From Sabellastarte sp. h YS-2021 (Eukaryota; Annelida; Polychaeta; Sabellida; Sabellidae), in NCBI GenBank assembly GCA_964017235.1, contig OZ024931.1, positions 21,676,189-21,740,188 of the forward strand: a stretch of 64,000 nucleotides of DNA. Direction: 5' to 3'. This document shows, in pieces, positions 34,651 to 45,094 of this stretch. The translations under genes were made by a program, and so were the position numbers. The notes below the pieces were generated by a model that was given only the letters and a program-made list of their open reading frames with translations, searched no databases and had not been told where the DNA came from. Position 1 is the stretch's first letter, and each line of letters begins with the position of its first letter.

Positions 34651-34990
34651 ACTAGACTAAGGACGCATCTGTGGCCAGATGCTGGATGTATCCACCGACA
34701 AAGGCCAACTAACATAGTTTAGAAGATAAACAGCATTTTTCGTTAATAAGCAAGCTGAAAGCACTTTTAAGTTTGGTTACCCTTATTTGACCCTGTAGCA
34801 GGGGCCCAAGGTGAAGTCTGACCTGATCAAAAGATTCGCAGCCCATGATTTCCTATAAGTCGTTTTCACATTGCAAACCTCTAGGACCAATAATAACCAG
34901 GAGGGGCCCAAGGTCAAATCTGACCACATGAAAAGATTTGCAGCCCATGACTTCCTATAAGTTGTTTTTATATTAATGAGTTATTTGAGA
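34651..34990 (+). mobile_element. Left end of a hairpin-ended element plus F-type fragment
   Basis: Starts ACTAGACTAAGGACGCATC, then a hairpin GCATCTG-TGGC-CAGATGC (about 34667-34684) and TGTATCCACC. Two degenerate F-type monomers follow (34735-34975). The left end is the same type as at 12837. A second element of the 5070 type begins at 34991, so the original right end must be sought beyond it (37740 or 39246). Confidence 0.6.
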
Positions 34991-37600
34991 ACTAGAGGAT
35001 CGCTCGCAAAAAAAAAAGATAATGTTTTTGCATAGCAAAAACAAAGCGTCCCGAAAAGGATATAAAGGTGAGTGCTAAAGTATTAAGAAAATGCTTCGTT
35101 TCTAGCCTTATACTGTTGTGGCAACCAAAGTAAGCGCAGTCTGCTCTATCTAGCACGGTTTTCAAGATATAAGCATTTTTGTGTTTTGCAAAAAATAAAA
35201 AAATTAAAAATGTCCACTATATTTGGCGAGACAAAAATATTTTGAAAATTGGCATGGCTACTCTGCAGAGATACCCAGCAGGTCTAAAATTTTGTTGAGT
35301 TCGCTCCATATAGCACGGTTCTCGAGATATAAGCATTTTTGTGTTTTGCAAAAACTTTGAAAATTCAAAATGGCCACCATTTTTGGGGAGACAAAATTTT
35401 TTGTCAAAACCACTGCCGCGGTGTGTATCTCCCGCCGAGCATTAAAGCAAAAGAAATAGCTTTTCCGAGATATTCACAATTTTTCATTTTCGTGTGTGAA
35501 AGCTCTGCCAAAAGTAGGTGAATGATTAATTTGAGAAAAATTGGCTATCTGCAATACTTTTTAGAGATAATTCACATTTACTCATTTTGAGGTGAATAAT
35601 TAGCTATGGGTCTGAAACTTCACCAAGTGAAAGCTCTCCCAAAAGTAGGTGAATGAGTTATTTGAGAAAAATTGGCTATCTGCAATACTTTTAGAGATAA
35701 TTCGCATTTACTCATTTTCAGTAGGTGAGTAATTAGCTATGGGTCTGAAATTTCACCAAGTGAAAGCTCTCCCAAAAGTAGGTGAATGAGTTATTTGAGA
35801 AAAATTGGCTATCTGCAATACTTTTAGAGATAATTCGCATTTACTCATTTTGAGTAGGTGAGTAATTAGCTATGGGTCTGAAACTTCACCAAGGGAAAGC
35901 TCTCCCAAAAGTAGGTGAATGATTAATTTGACAAAAATTGGCTATCTGCAATACTTTTAGAGATAATTCGCATTTACTCATTTTGAGTAGGTGAGTAATT
36001 AGCTATGGGTCTGAAACTTCACCAAGTGAAAGCTCTCCCAAAAGTAGGTGAATGAGTTATTTGAGAAAAATTGGCTATCTGCAATACTTTTAGAGATAAT
36101 TCGCATTTACTCATTTTCAGTAGGTGAGTAATTAGCTATGGGTCTGAAACTTCACCAAGTGAAAGCTCTCCCAAAAGTAGGTGAATGATTAATTTGACAA
36201 AAATTGGCTATCTGCAATACTTTTAGAGATAATTCGCATTTACTCATTTTGAGTAGGTGAGTAATTAGCTATGGGTCTGAAACTTCACAGAGTGAAAGCT
36301 CTCCCAAAAGTAGGTGAATGAGTTATATGAGAAAAATTGGCTATCTGCAATACTTTTAGAGATAATTCGCATTTACTCATTTTCAGTAGGTGAGTAATTA
36401 GCTATGGGTCTGAAACTTCACCAAGTGAAAGCTCTCCCAAAAGTAGGTGAATGATTAATTTGAGAAAAATTGGCTATCTGCAATACTTTTAGAGATAATT
36501 CAAATTTACTCATTTTCAGTAGGTGAGTAATTACCTACGGGTCTGGAACTTCACCATGTGAAAGCTGTCCCAAAAGTAGATGAAGGAGTTATTTGATAAA
36601 AATTGGATATCTGCGATACTTTTAGAGATAATTAGTATTTACTCATTTTGAGTAGGTGAATAATTAGCTACAGGTCTGAAACTTCACCAAGTGAAAGGTC
36701 TCCCAAAAGTAGGTGAAGGAGTTATTTGACAAAAATTGGCTATCTGGAATACTTTTAGAGATAATTTGCATTTACTCATTTTCAGTAGGTGAGTAATTAC
36801 CTACGGGTCTGAAACTTCACCAAGTGAAAGCTCTCCCAAAAGTAGGTGAATGAGTTATTTGAGAAAAATTGGCTATCTGCAATACTTTTAGAGATAATTC
36901 GCATTTACTCATTTTGAGTAGGTGAATAATTAGCTACAGGTCTGGAACTTCAGCATGTGAAAGCTCTCCCAAAAGTAGGTGAATGAGTTATTTGACAAAA
37001 ATTGGCTATGTGGAATACTTTTAGAGATAATTTGCATTTACTCATTTTCAGTAGGTGAGTAATTACCTACGGGTCTGAAACTTCACCAAGTGAAAGCTCT
37101 CCCAAAAGTAGGTGAATGAGTTATTTGAGAAAAATTGGCTATCTGCAATACTTTTAGAGATAATTCGCATTTACTCATTTTGAGTAGGTGAATAATTAGC
37201 TACAGGTCTGGGACTTCAGCATGTGAAAGCTCTCCCAAAAGTAGGTGAATGAGTTATTTGACAAAAATTGGCTATGTGGAATACTTTTAGAGATAATTTG
37301 CATTTACTCATTTTCAGTAGGTGAGTAATTACCTACGGGTCTGAAACTTCACCAAGTGAAAGCACTCCCAAAAGTAGGTGAATGAGTTATTTGAGAAAAA
37401 TTGGCTATCTGCAATACTTTTAGAGATAATTCGCATTTACTCATTTTGAGTAGGTGATTAATTACCTAGTACAGGTCTGGAACTTCAGCATGTGAAAGCT
37501 CTCCCAAAAGTAGGTGAATGAGTTATTTAAGAAAAATTTGCTATCTGCAATACTTTTAGAGAAAATGCAGAATTACTCATTTTTAGTAGGCAAGTTATTT
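34991..37600 (+). mobile_element. Copy of the 5070-type element, right end missing
   Basis: Starts ACTAGAGGATCGCTCGC and follows 5070-5560 nearly base for base, including the hairpin TTTTTGCATAGCAAAAA and AAGCGTCCC. Degenerate B monomers (35110-35490) and an A array follow. The AAGCGTCCC..GGGACGCTT terminal hairpin is not found downstream; the array runs into sequence ending in another 3' terminus near 37740. It is thus a truncated or recombined copy. Confidence 0.65.
35497..37600 (+). repeat. Tandem array A, about 16 copies
   Basis: The same 133-bp monomer as 5569-7972. From about 36540 a two-monomer higher-order pattern appears ('gaaacttcaccaagtg' alternating with 'ggaacttcagcatgtg'), repeated near 36900, 37170 and 37440 with a spacing near 270 bp, indicating amplification of dimers. 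Confidence 0.93.
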
Positions 37601-37617
37601 AGCCACAGGCCTAATTT

Positions 37618-37752
37618 AGACATAAAGCCTACCAATAGAATACTGTGGTGCACCCTCTAATATACCTTGCAAACTTGAGAAGGCTAGCTATAATATTTTT
37701 TTCGTTAGAGCGGTAATGGTGAAATCTCTCTACACACTGCGGCTATCCAGTG
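37618..37752 (+). mobile_element. 3' end fragment of a hairpin-ended element
   Basis: 'aatgctgaaatctctctaca'-like sequence, then 'gctatccagtggatacaat', a degraded version of the GTATCCACC..GGTGGATACAAT terminal hairpin at 29780. It separates the A array from the following C array. Confidence 0.45.
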
Positions 37753-37754
37753 GA

Positions 37755-38900
37755 TACAATGATTTACTCAACAGTGAGAACCTGAAAGTAGATATTGGTA
37801 AGCTATGCCATGACATAGAGGTCTGCAATTTCACTCTGTTATAGCTGACCAAAAATTATGTGAATAACATATTTAAACAAAATACTGTAAATGTAATAGT
37901 TTTCACGTTATAACTGATTTACTCAACAGTGATAACCTCAAAGTAGCTATTACTCAGCTATACAATGAGCTACATGTCTGAATTTTTTCTATGTTATAGC
38001 TGACCCAAAATTAGGTGAACAACATATTTAAGCAAAATACTGTAAATGCAATAGTTTTCAAGTTACAACTGATTTACTCAATAGTGAGAACCTGAAAATA
38101 GCTATTGCTCAGCTATGCCATGAGCTATAAGTCTGTAATTTCACGACGTTATAGCTGACCCAAAAGTAGGTGAACAACATATTTTAACAAAATACTCCAA
38201 ATGCAATATTTTTCAAGTTACAAGTCATTTACTCAACAGTCAGTACCTGAAAATAGCTATTGCTCAGTTGTGCCATGAGCTACAGGTCTGTAATTTCACT
38301 ATGTTATAGCTGACCCAAAAGTAGCTGAATAACATATTTACACAAATTTCTGTAAATGCAATAGTTTTCCAATTACAACTGATTTACTCAACAGTGTGAA
38401 CTTCAAAGTAGCTATTACTCAGCTATGCAATGAGCCACAGGTCTGGAACTTCACTATGTTATAGCTGACTCCGAAATAGGTGAATAACATATTGAAACAA
38501 AATACTCTAAATGTAATACTTTTGAAGTTATAAGCAATTTACTCAACAGTGATAACCTAAAAGTAGCTATTACTCAGCTATGCCATGAGCTACAGGTCTG
38601 AAATTTTACTATGTTATAGCTGACCCAAAAATAGCTGAATAACAAATTGAAACAAAATACTCTAAATGCAATAATTTTCAAGTTACAAGTGATTTTACTC
38701 ACGGTGGAAGTTACTGAAAAGCCCAAAAGTAGCTATTACTCACTTAGCTATTGAGACAGACACCCAAGTTACTCACCATGTTGTAGCTATGAAAAAAGTA
38801 TCTGAATAACATATTTTAACAAAATGCTCTAAATGCAACACTTTTCAAGTTACAAGTGATTTAGTGCAGGATTTCATGAATTTTAATGCATTTTAGACAT
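37755..38900 (+). repeat. Tandem array C, ~150-bp monomer, about 7-8 copies
   Basis: Monomers repeat 'agctattactcagctatgc', 'atgttatagctgacccaaaa', 'tgaataacatatttaaac' and 'aaatgcaatagttttcaag'. The motif order corresponds to type A, so the two monomers share descent. Related copies are at 12880-13560, 19955-20072 and 54290-54390. Confidence 0.9.
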
Positions 38901-39275
38901 TTTTGTCTACCAGAGGCCTAATTTAGACATAAAGCCTACCAAAAAGATAGGGTGGCGAGTCCTCTAGCATACCAAGCCACCTGCCAAATATGAAAGAAAT
39001 CTGGAAAGAAATGTGGACTGTAGGTCGCTAACAAGCAATATTCCACATTTTAGACATTTTTGTCTACCACAGGCCTAATTTAGACATAAAGCCTACCAAA
39101 AAGATAGGGTGGCGAGTCCTCTACCATATCAAGCCACCTGCCAAATATGAAAGAAATCCGGAAAGAAATGTGGACTGTAGGTCGCTAACAAGAAATCTCT
39201 GCGGACGCGGACGAGGGCGCGGACGACGACGATGATGAATCCATAGTATCCCCGCTTCGCGTCGGGGATACAATT
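38900..39275 (+). mobile_element. Right end of the composite element: ~128-bp duplication and terminal hairpin
   Basis: Two copies of a ~128-bp block (38915-39040 and 39055-39190: 'ctaatttagacataaagcct', 'gatagggtggcgagtcctct', 'aaagaaatgtggactgtagg') are followed by a G+C-rich 'gcggacgcggacgagggcgc'. Then comes a hairpin GTATCCCCG..CGGGGATAC (39246-39271) ending AATT. The stem begins with the same GTATCC found after the left hairpin at 34651, making this a plausible partner end. Confidence 0.6.
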
Positions 39276-39838
39276 AATTGGGCATATCATAAGATTAAGA
39301 GGCATAAATCTGCAAACAAACAAAAAAAAAATAATAAAATAAAAAAAGCTTTGGGTGAATGTGTTTGTACTTTTATGATTTTCTCACACTATATCTGTAC
39401 TTTATAACTTTGTCAAAATATCATGATTTTGAGATCTGATTTAGGTTCCCGCAAGCATAAATTTTTGGACAAGTTTCTTGTTGAGTTTAAAAATTTCAAC
39501 ATGAATAGTTAGGAGCCTAATTAGGAGCCTCATTTTGGCAATCCCCAATCGTCCCTGTAGATTCACATGTGCTATCTTGTACTTTTGCCATATATCTGCA
39601 TTATCTGGCAACATCTTGGATGTCTTTGCTGCCCCATGCTACCCCTGATGATCCGGTGACCCAGTATATCATCACAGCTGACCTTCATGGTCCATATGAG
39701 TTTACATGTATATTCTCACAGGATTTTTTTGTTTTGGAGGAACATCTTTGATATTTTGAAAACATTAAAAAAAAAATGAATCTTGGGAAAACACTTTTCC
39801 CGAATTCGGAAATGCCAGGGTTGTCTTCACGCAGGACA
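39276..39838. other. Intron 1, no element recognised
   Basis: A+T-rich sequence containing a short A-rich stretch at about 39321-39350. No exon or repeat boundary identified before the LINE tail at 39839. Confidence 0.45.
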
Positions 39839-42345
39839 TCATCAATCAATCAATCAATCAGTTGTCCACGTGCTTAATCTCCATATCAACGGATTCTAAG
39901 GCACACCATCCAATTCATAAGGCATAAGTCATAAGACATTAGACATGTTCCGAGTCGTTCCCAGAGAGGTCGTCCGGTGTTCGGTAGTAAGAAGCTATGG
40001 TGGGAATGATTTCTGAAATAGGTAGGTTTTGAGTCGACTTTTGAAACTGGAGAGATTTGGAGCACTGCGTATATCATATGGGAGATCATTCCATAACTTA
40101 GGGGCATCATATGAAAAACTATTGTTAAAATGGACCTTAGATTTATGGATGGAAGCACAGTAAGAGGGAACCTGAAGGAACAAATTTTTGGGATTTGAAC
40201 GTCTTGTATTCACAGCAGATTTGTACAAGGGGAGATATGGTGCAAAATACTTAGGCTGGCCAGTGGTGAGGTACTTATAAACCCAAACTAGGGTTTTGAA
40301 AATAATACGTTGTCTAATGGGTAGCCAATGAAGTGTCCTAAGGGTGGATGTAATATGAGTGTACTTTGAAGCACCAGTGACAAACCGTGCAAGAGCATTT
40401 TGAACATATTGGAGCCTTGTAGCATTTCGGGATGACAAACTGCGAAAAAGAGAATTGCAGTAATCCAAACGGCTACTGACCAGAGCATTTGCAATCACCA
40501 CTGATGTATCCACAGAAAGAAACCTTCTGATGCGATGAAGGTCCCTGAGGCTAATAAAACAGGATTTGATAACAGAATTTACATGATTGGTGAAACAGAA
40601 CTTTGCGTCAAACAGAACACCCAGATTGCGTACAACATCTGCGGGAGAGAGGCAATTACCGAGGATATTGACAGGAAATGAGTCACTGAGCCATTTGTGT
40701 CTGTCTTTGGCACCGAAGACTAGGAATTCTGTTTTATCAGGATTTAGCTTGAGTTTGTTTTCAGACATCCAGACCTGAATATCATTCAAACACGATTTAA
40801 GACGGTCAAAAGACTTGAGACTATCATCAGGGGATAAGTGAATGAACAGCTGAGTGTCGTCCGCATAGAAGTGGTAATGGACTCCGGTATATTTTCTGAT
40901 GACTTGACCAAGAGGTGTTGTGTAGAGGGAAAACAGAAGAGGACCTAAGACAGAACCTTGGGGGACTCCAAACTTCAATTTGAACAAATTCGAAAGACTG
41001 GAACCAATCTTGACTGACTGAAAACGATCCTGGAGGTAGGATCTAAACCATTTTAGTGCCGATCCAGCAAAACCAAATCTAGACGACAAACAGGATAGGA
41101 GTGTGTCATGATCAATAGTGTCGAAAGCCGCGGACAGGTCGAGTAGCACAAGTGCTGTAGGCATGCCCTTGGACAGAGATAAGTGAATCTCATTTTTAAT
41201 GCACAACAAGGCAGTTTCTGTTGAGTGCCCCAACTTATAGGCTGACTGGAAAGTGTTACCAAGATTATGAGAATCCATGTGAGATCTAATTTGGGCAGCC
41301 ACAATTCGCTCAACCAATTTTGACAAGAAGCTAAGACCGGACACCGGTCGATAGCTCTTCAAGTCCTCTTTTGAAAGAGTGGACTTTTTTAGGAGGGGTG
41401 TGACAATAGCCTGTTTGAAAGGATTAGGGAAAATGCCATTTTTGAGGGACAAGTTAACCAGTTTAGTCAATGAAGGGAGAAGAATGTCAATACATTGTTT
41501 CACAATGTGAGTGGGGCATGGATCAAGGGAGCAAGTTTTTGAAGGAGATTCCTTGATAAACTTAAGGACTTCAGTATCAGTGACAACTTGAAAGGAACTG
41601 AAAGTCGGCGGCTCCTTGTCTGAGTGAAGAACCTGAGATCGGGTGTATTTAAAGGTGTCTCGAATCTTTCTAATTTTATCAATGAAAAATGAACCAAATC
41701 TGTTTGCTAAAGACTTTTCATCCTCAAAGGATGGGAGGACAGTAGAATTTGACCGACTCAATGTTCTATTTAGTGCATGCCATAACCTCTTACTATCACC
41801 ACAATTTTCACTAACTAGATCACGGTAGAAACACCCCTTGTTTCTATTTAGAATGTGGTTACATCTGTTTATCTGCCGTCGAAGACGGGAACGATTTACA
41901 GAGGATTTGTCTCTTCTCCAGGCGCGTTCATACTGCCTTCTCATGCACTTTGCAGTTCTATACTCGTCAGTTATCCAGCTTGGGGCTGGTTTGATGAGCT
42001 GTTTAGTCTTCACTGGTGCATGAATATCTAGAAGGCCAGACAAACCAGACATGTACTGTTCATGCAATAAATCTATATCATCAGATGGTGAGCTAACAAA
42101 CGGAATAGTCAGGAGGTCACTTCTGAATTTATCAATATTCAATTTATGATACTGACGGAAGGTAACAACTTTCTGAATTGGTGTATCCAAAGATGGAAAG
42201 TCAACCACACAAGAGATAATTTTGTGATCACTAATGAAGTCTGAACCTTTCACATCAGAAATTGCAGAGAAATCAGATGGAGCCATCAACAAATCTAAGG
42301 TATGACAATGAAGGTGAGTTGGAAAATCAATCATGAACACTTTTG
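39839..42345 (-). mobile_element. LINE 1: L2/CR1-group non-LTR retrotransposon, 5'-truncated
   Basis: The minus-strand element ends in a short 3' tail of GATT repeats (39839-39860), preceded by a ~130-bp 3' UTR with 'ggagattaagc'. Its 5' end stops inside the endonuclease. Simple-repeat tails instead of poly-A are characteristic of the L2/CR1 group. It lies head to head with LINE 2, which starts about 195 bp away. Confidence 0.88.
39995..42340 (-). CDS. LINE 1 ORF2: endonuclease remnant and reverse transcriptase
   Basis: A 781-codon open frame beginning within the apurinic endonuclease-like domain (PTHLHCHTLDLL, then SDHKIISC, the last endonuclease motif) with no genuine start. After a basic linker (RSRLRRQINRCNHILNRNKG) the RT follows: SYRPVSGLSFLSKLVERIVA, LVLLDLSAAFDTIDHDTLL, FGVPQGSVLGPLLFSLY and catalytic FYADDTQLF (about residue 491). 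The C-terminal module includes SSRLDYCNSLF and YDAPKLWNDLP. The frame is uninterrupted, so the copy is recent, but it lacks most of the endonuclease and cannot be autonomous. Confidence 0.93.
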   Translation of the reverse strand: MFMIDFPTHLHCHTLDLLMAPSDFSAISDVKGSDFISDHKIISCVVDFPSLDTPIQKVVTFRQYHKLNIDKFRSDLLTIPFVSSPSDDIDLLHEQYMSGLSGLLDIHAPVKTKQLIKPAPSWITDEYRTAKCMRRQYERAWRRDKSSVNRSRLRRQINRCNHILNRNKGCFYRDLVSENCGDSKRLWHALNRTLSRSNSTVLPSFEDEKSLANRFGSFFIDKIRKIRDTFKYTRSQVLHSDKEPPTFSSFQVVTDTEVLKFIKESPSKTCSLDPCPTHIVKQCIDILLPSLTKLVNLSLKNGIFPNPFKQAIVTPLLKKSTLSKEDLKSYRPVSGLSFLSKLVERIVAAQIRSHMDSHNLGNTFQSAYKLGHSTETALLCIKNEIHLSLSKGMPTALVLLDLSAAFDTIDHDTLLSCLSSRFGFAGSALKWFRSYLQDRFQSVKIGSSLSNLFKLKFGVPQGSVLGPLLFSLYTTPLGQVIRKYTGVHYHFYADDTQLFIHLSPDDSLKSFDRLKSCLNDIQVWMSENKLKLNPDKTEFLVFGAKDRHKWLSDSFPVNILGNCLSPADVVRNLGVLFDAKFCFTNHVNSVIKSCFISLRDLHRIRRFLSVDTSVVIANALVSSRLDYCNSLFRSLSSRNATRLQYVQNALARFVTGASKYTHITSTLRTLHWLPIRQRIIFKTLVWVYKYLTTGQPKYFAPYLPLYKSAVNTRRSNPKNLFLQVPSYCASIHKSKVHFNNSFSYDAPKLWNDLPYDIRSAPNLSSFKSRLKTYLFQKSFPP

Positions 42346-42537
42346 AAATATTTTTTGGCTTTTCATCTGCTCACTGAAACAGTACAGACAGGTCTTTAAA
42401 CATACCAAGAAAGTCTATGTAATCAAAGACAGCCTATATAGGCACATTTCAATTTTGTACCATAATCGTGGAGAACTGTTGTTTCAGATACAAAAAGAAA
42501 CATGTCATACACAAATTACACAATGAGGTCAAATAAG

Positions 42538-44365
42538 CAAAATCAGGGACACCTTTGCTTCTTCTGGCTCTTTCAATGATGCACCGGATTCGGTGCCTCC
42601 TGCTTTCAATGCCTTTATGCCTGTCACTGAAGACGAGGTCTATAAGTGTATTAGTGAATCCCCCACTAAATCTTGCTCACTAGACCCTATACCAACATTC
42701 CTCCTTAAGGATTGTCTTGATATCCTCCTCTCTTCCATTACCAAGTTGGTAAATTATTCTCTCATTGAAGGATCCTTCCCAAATTCTTTCAAAAAGGCGG
42801 TTGTCACCCCCCTCATAAAAAAGGCTTCCCTTCCTAGAGACGACCTTAAGAATTATCGCCCAGTGTCTGGTCTTTGTTTCCTGTCAAAGTTGGTTGAGCG
42901 GGTCGTTGCCAGGCAGCTAACGTCACACATTAATAACAACAAACTGGACAATCCTCATCAGTCAGCATATAAGCCAGGACATTCCACGGAAACTGCTTTA
43001 TTGTCTATAAAAAACGAGGTTCATCTCTCTCTGGCACGCGGTGAACCCACAGCTCTAGTACTTCTTGACTTATCAGCCGCATTTGACACTATAGACCATA
43101 ATATTCTTCTTGGTTACCTTAAATCCTGGTTTGGTCTTGGTGGAACAGCTCTAAGGTGGTTTGCTTCCTACTTAAGAAATCGTTGCCAGGCCATGAAGAT
43201 AGGCTCCACACTATCTGAATTAAGCAATCTCATCTATGGAGTCCCACAAGGTTCTGTTCTGGGTCCGTTACTGTTTTCACTCTATACAACACCACTCAGT
43301 AAAATTATTCGCCTCCACCCGCATATTAAATTCCATTTTTATGCGGATGACACTCAGTTATACATCCATCTCTCCCACAAGAATGCTTCTTCGGCTCTCG
43401 CCAAGCTAAATGCCTGCCTTCGTGATGTTCAAGAGTGGATGTCTCTCAGTAAATTGAAGCTCAACCCTGAAAAAACTGAGTTTATTGTCTTTGGTTCCAA
43501 GGCTCAACGTCAGAAGATTTCCTCTCACTTTCCTGTCAGCATTCTTGGTAGCCTTCTTCATCCGGTTGATTCTGTCAGAAATCTAGGTGTGTGGTTTGAT
43601 GCAGATTTTTCATTCTCTGAGCATATCAAGAGGACTTGCAAAGCGTGCTTCCTTCAGATGCGTGACCTCCGTAGAATTAGAAAGTATCTCACTTCTGAAG
43701 TGGCAGTCCTTGCTGCAAATGCCTTGGTTAGTAGTCGTCTGGACTATTGTAACTCTCTGTTCAGAGGTTTGTCCGGTTTCAATCAGCACAAATTGCAAAG
43801 TATTCAGAACACCCTTGCTCGTATTGTTACAAATCATAGAAAGTATGCTCATGTTACACCCATTCTACAGAAACTCCACTGGTTGCCTGTTAAGTATCGT
43901 TGTATTTTCAAAACCGCAACACTTGTGTATAAATTTTTGCATAGTGGTTCTCCTTCTTATTTTGAACCGTTCTTGTCTTTTAGTAGTTGTCCCTATAGTA
44001 CTAGGCATAGTCACCCAGATCGTCAATACCTTACAGTTCCTCCTTTCCATTCATCAGTCTTTAAGTCAGCCAAACATTTTGGCCATAGTTTTGCCTTTGA
44101 TGCTCCTAAGATCTGGAATGACCTCCCTCAAGATGTTCGCAGTGCAACATCAGTTGCCTCCTTCAGAAAGAAGCTTAAAACTTACCTGTTTGCAAAAGCC
44201 TACCCACCATAGCCTCTCCCGTCACATCTGTGTCTCCTTGGTACGACCTGGCTATGTCCCTTGATTAACAATAACTGCCTTGCTTTATGTTTAGATGCGC
44301 CTTAGAGTCCATCAGTGATGGAGATTAAGCGCTATAAAAGTCCACATTAGATTAGATTAGATTAG
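42538..44365 (+). mobile_element. LINE 2: L2/CR1-group element, 5'-truncated
   Basis: Starts abruptly in coding sequence at about 42538 (SKIRDTFASSGS, equivalent to KKIRDNFASSGT in LINE 3). It ends with the 3' UTR phrase 'gattaagcgctataaaagtc' and a tail of ATTAG repeats (44346-44366). The same 3' UTR phrase and a related tail occur in LINE 3. Confidence 0.9.
42593..44212 (+). CDS. LINE 2 reverse transcriptase, truncated
   Basis: The open frame runs from the truncation (about 42538) to a stop at 44212; the ATG at 42593 is merely the first in frame. RT blocks are complete: NYRPVSGLCFLSKLVERVVA, LVLLDLSAAFDTIDHNILL, YGVPQGSVLGPLLFSLY, HFYADDTQLYIHL (about residue 250) and LKLNPEKTEFIVFG. The C-terminus FAFDAPKIWNDLPQDVR is typical of the group. 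The endonuclease is entirely missing. The frame is intact. Confidence 0.92.
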   Translation: MPPAFNAFMPVTEDEVYKCISESPTKSCSLDPIPTFLLKDCLDILLSSITKLVNYSLIEGSFPNSFKKAVVTPLIKKASLPRDDLKNYRPVSGLCFLSKLVERVVARQLTSHINNNKLDNPHQSAYKPGHSTETALLSIKNEVHLSLARGEPTALVLLDLSAAFDTIDHNILLGYLKSWFGLGGTALRWFASYLRNRCQAMKIGSTLSELSNLIYGVPQGSVLGPLLFSLYTTPLSKIIRLHPHIKFHFYADDTQLYIHLSHKNASSALAKLNACLRDVQEWMSLSKLKLNPEKTEFIVFGSKAQRQKISSHFPVSILGSLLHPVDSVRNLGVWFDADFSFSEHIKRTCKACFLQMRDLRRIRKYLTSEVAVLAANALVSSRLDYCNSLFRGLSGFNQHKLQSIQNTLARIVTNHRKYAHVTPILQKLHWLPVKYRCIFKTATLVYKFLHSGSPSYFEPFLSFSSCPYSTRHSHPDRQYLTVPPFHSSVFKSAKHFGHSFAFDAPKIWNDLPQDVRSATSVASFRKKLKTYLFAKAYPP

Positions 44366-44366
44366 G

Positions 44367-45094
44367 TCACACACTCTCAGACTGTTTATGATAAGATATG
44401 TGTGCGATAATTTTTGTAAGATAAGGTTTCTGTTGAATGATTGATTACATATCATCGTATATCATTGTACTATATAGCAATGACCAACTGTGATGACTTA
44501 GTTATTGATGAAAGTGATGATTAATTGATCACTCACTCAAGCTTATATCCACTAACATGTCCAACAAGCAGGATTGGCAGGATTTCTATGGACATTATAA
44601 AAGGAATGAACGTTAATTTGTAACACAACAACTAGGCTTATTTCATCATACTGTATAAAGTTCAAAAAGCAGGATCGGCAGCATTTTTATGGACATTAAA
44701 AAGGAATGAACATTAATTTGTAACACAAGTTAATAACTAGGCTTACTTTATCAGACCATATAAAGTCTTCTAGAATAACACTGATAATTATTAAAAGTAA
44801 ACAGTGTGTCATAAGTACTTTACCAAGAAATGGAAAAGTGAAGAAAACACTGAATAATTCTGTAACTTGCTAGTTGTGAAAACCATACTGCTTGGCAACA
44901 TATCATGGCACAAACCTTAACTTGGCATAAAACGGAAGACAGAATATCTATTGTTATATGATTGCCATTGGTAAAATCCATGCACTTCCGCCTACCAAAT
45001 AAGGAAGATAAATTGAAGACAGTTATAATAAAAATATCTTCGGCAATTTCCGTATGCAAATTGTGCCAAGTTAGGGCGCTGATTTCATGTAGAA
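44367..45094. other. Intron 1, short internal duplication
   Basis: Two versions of a block ('aagcaggatcggcaggattt', 'tggacattataaaaaggaatgaac'-like, 'ttaatttgtaacacaa') at about 44567-44650 and 44650-44770 form a diverged ~100-bp tandem pair. No coding content recognised. Confidence 0.5.

Noticed and set aside
39995..40158. Host gene exon on the minus strand
   Set aside because: This is the C-terminal part of LINE 1 in an alternative frame.
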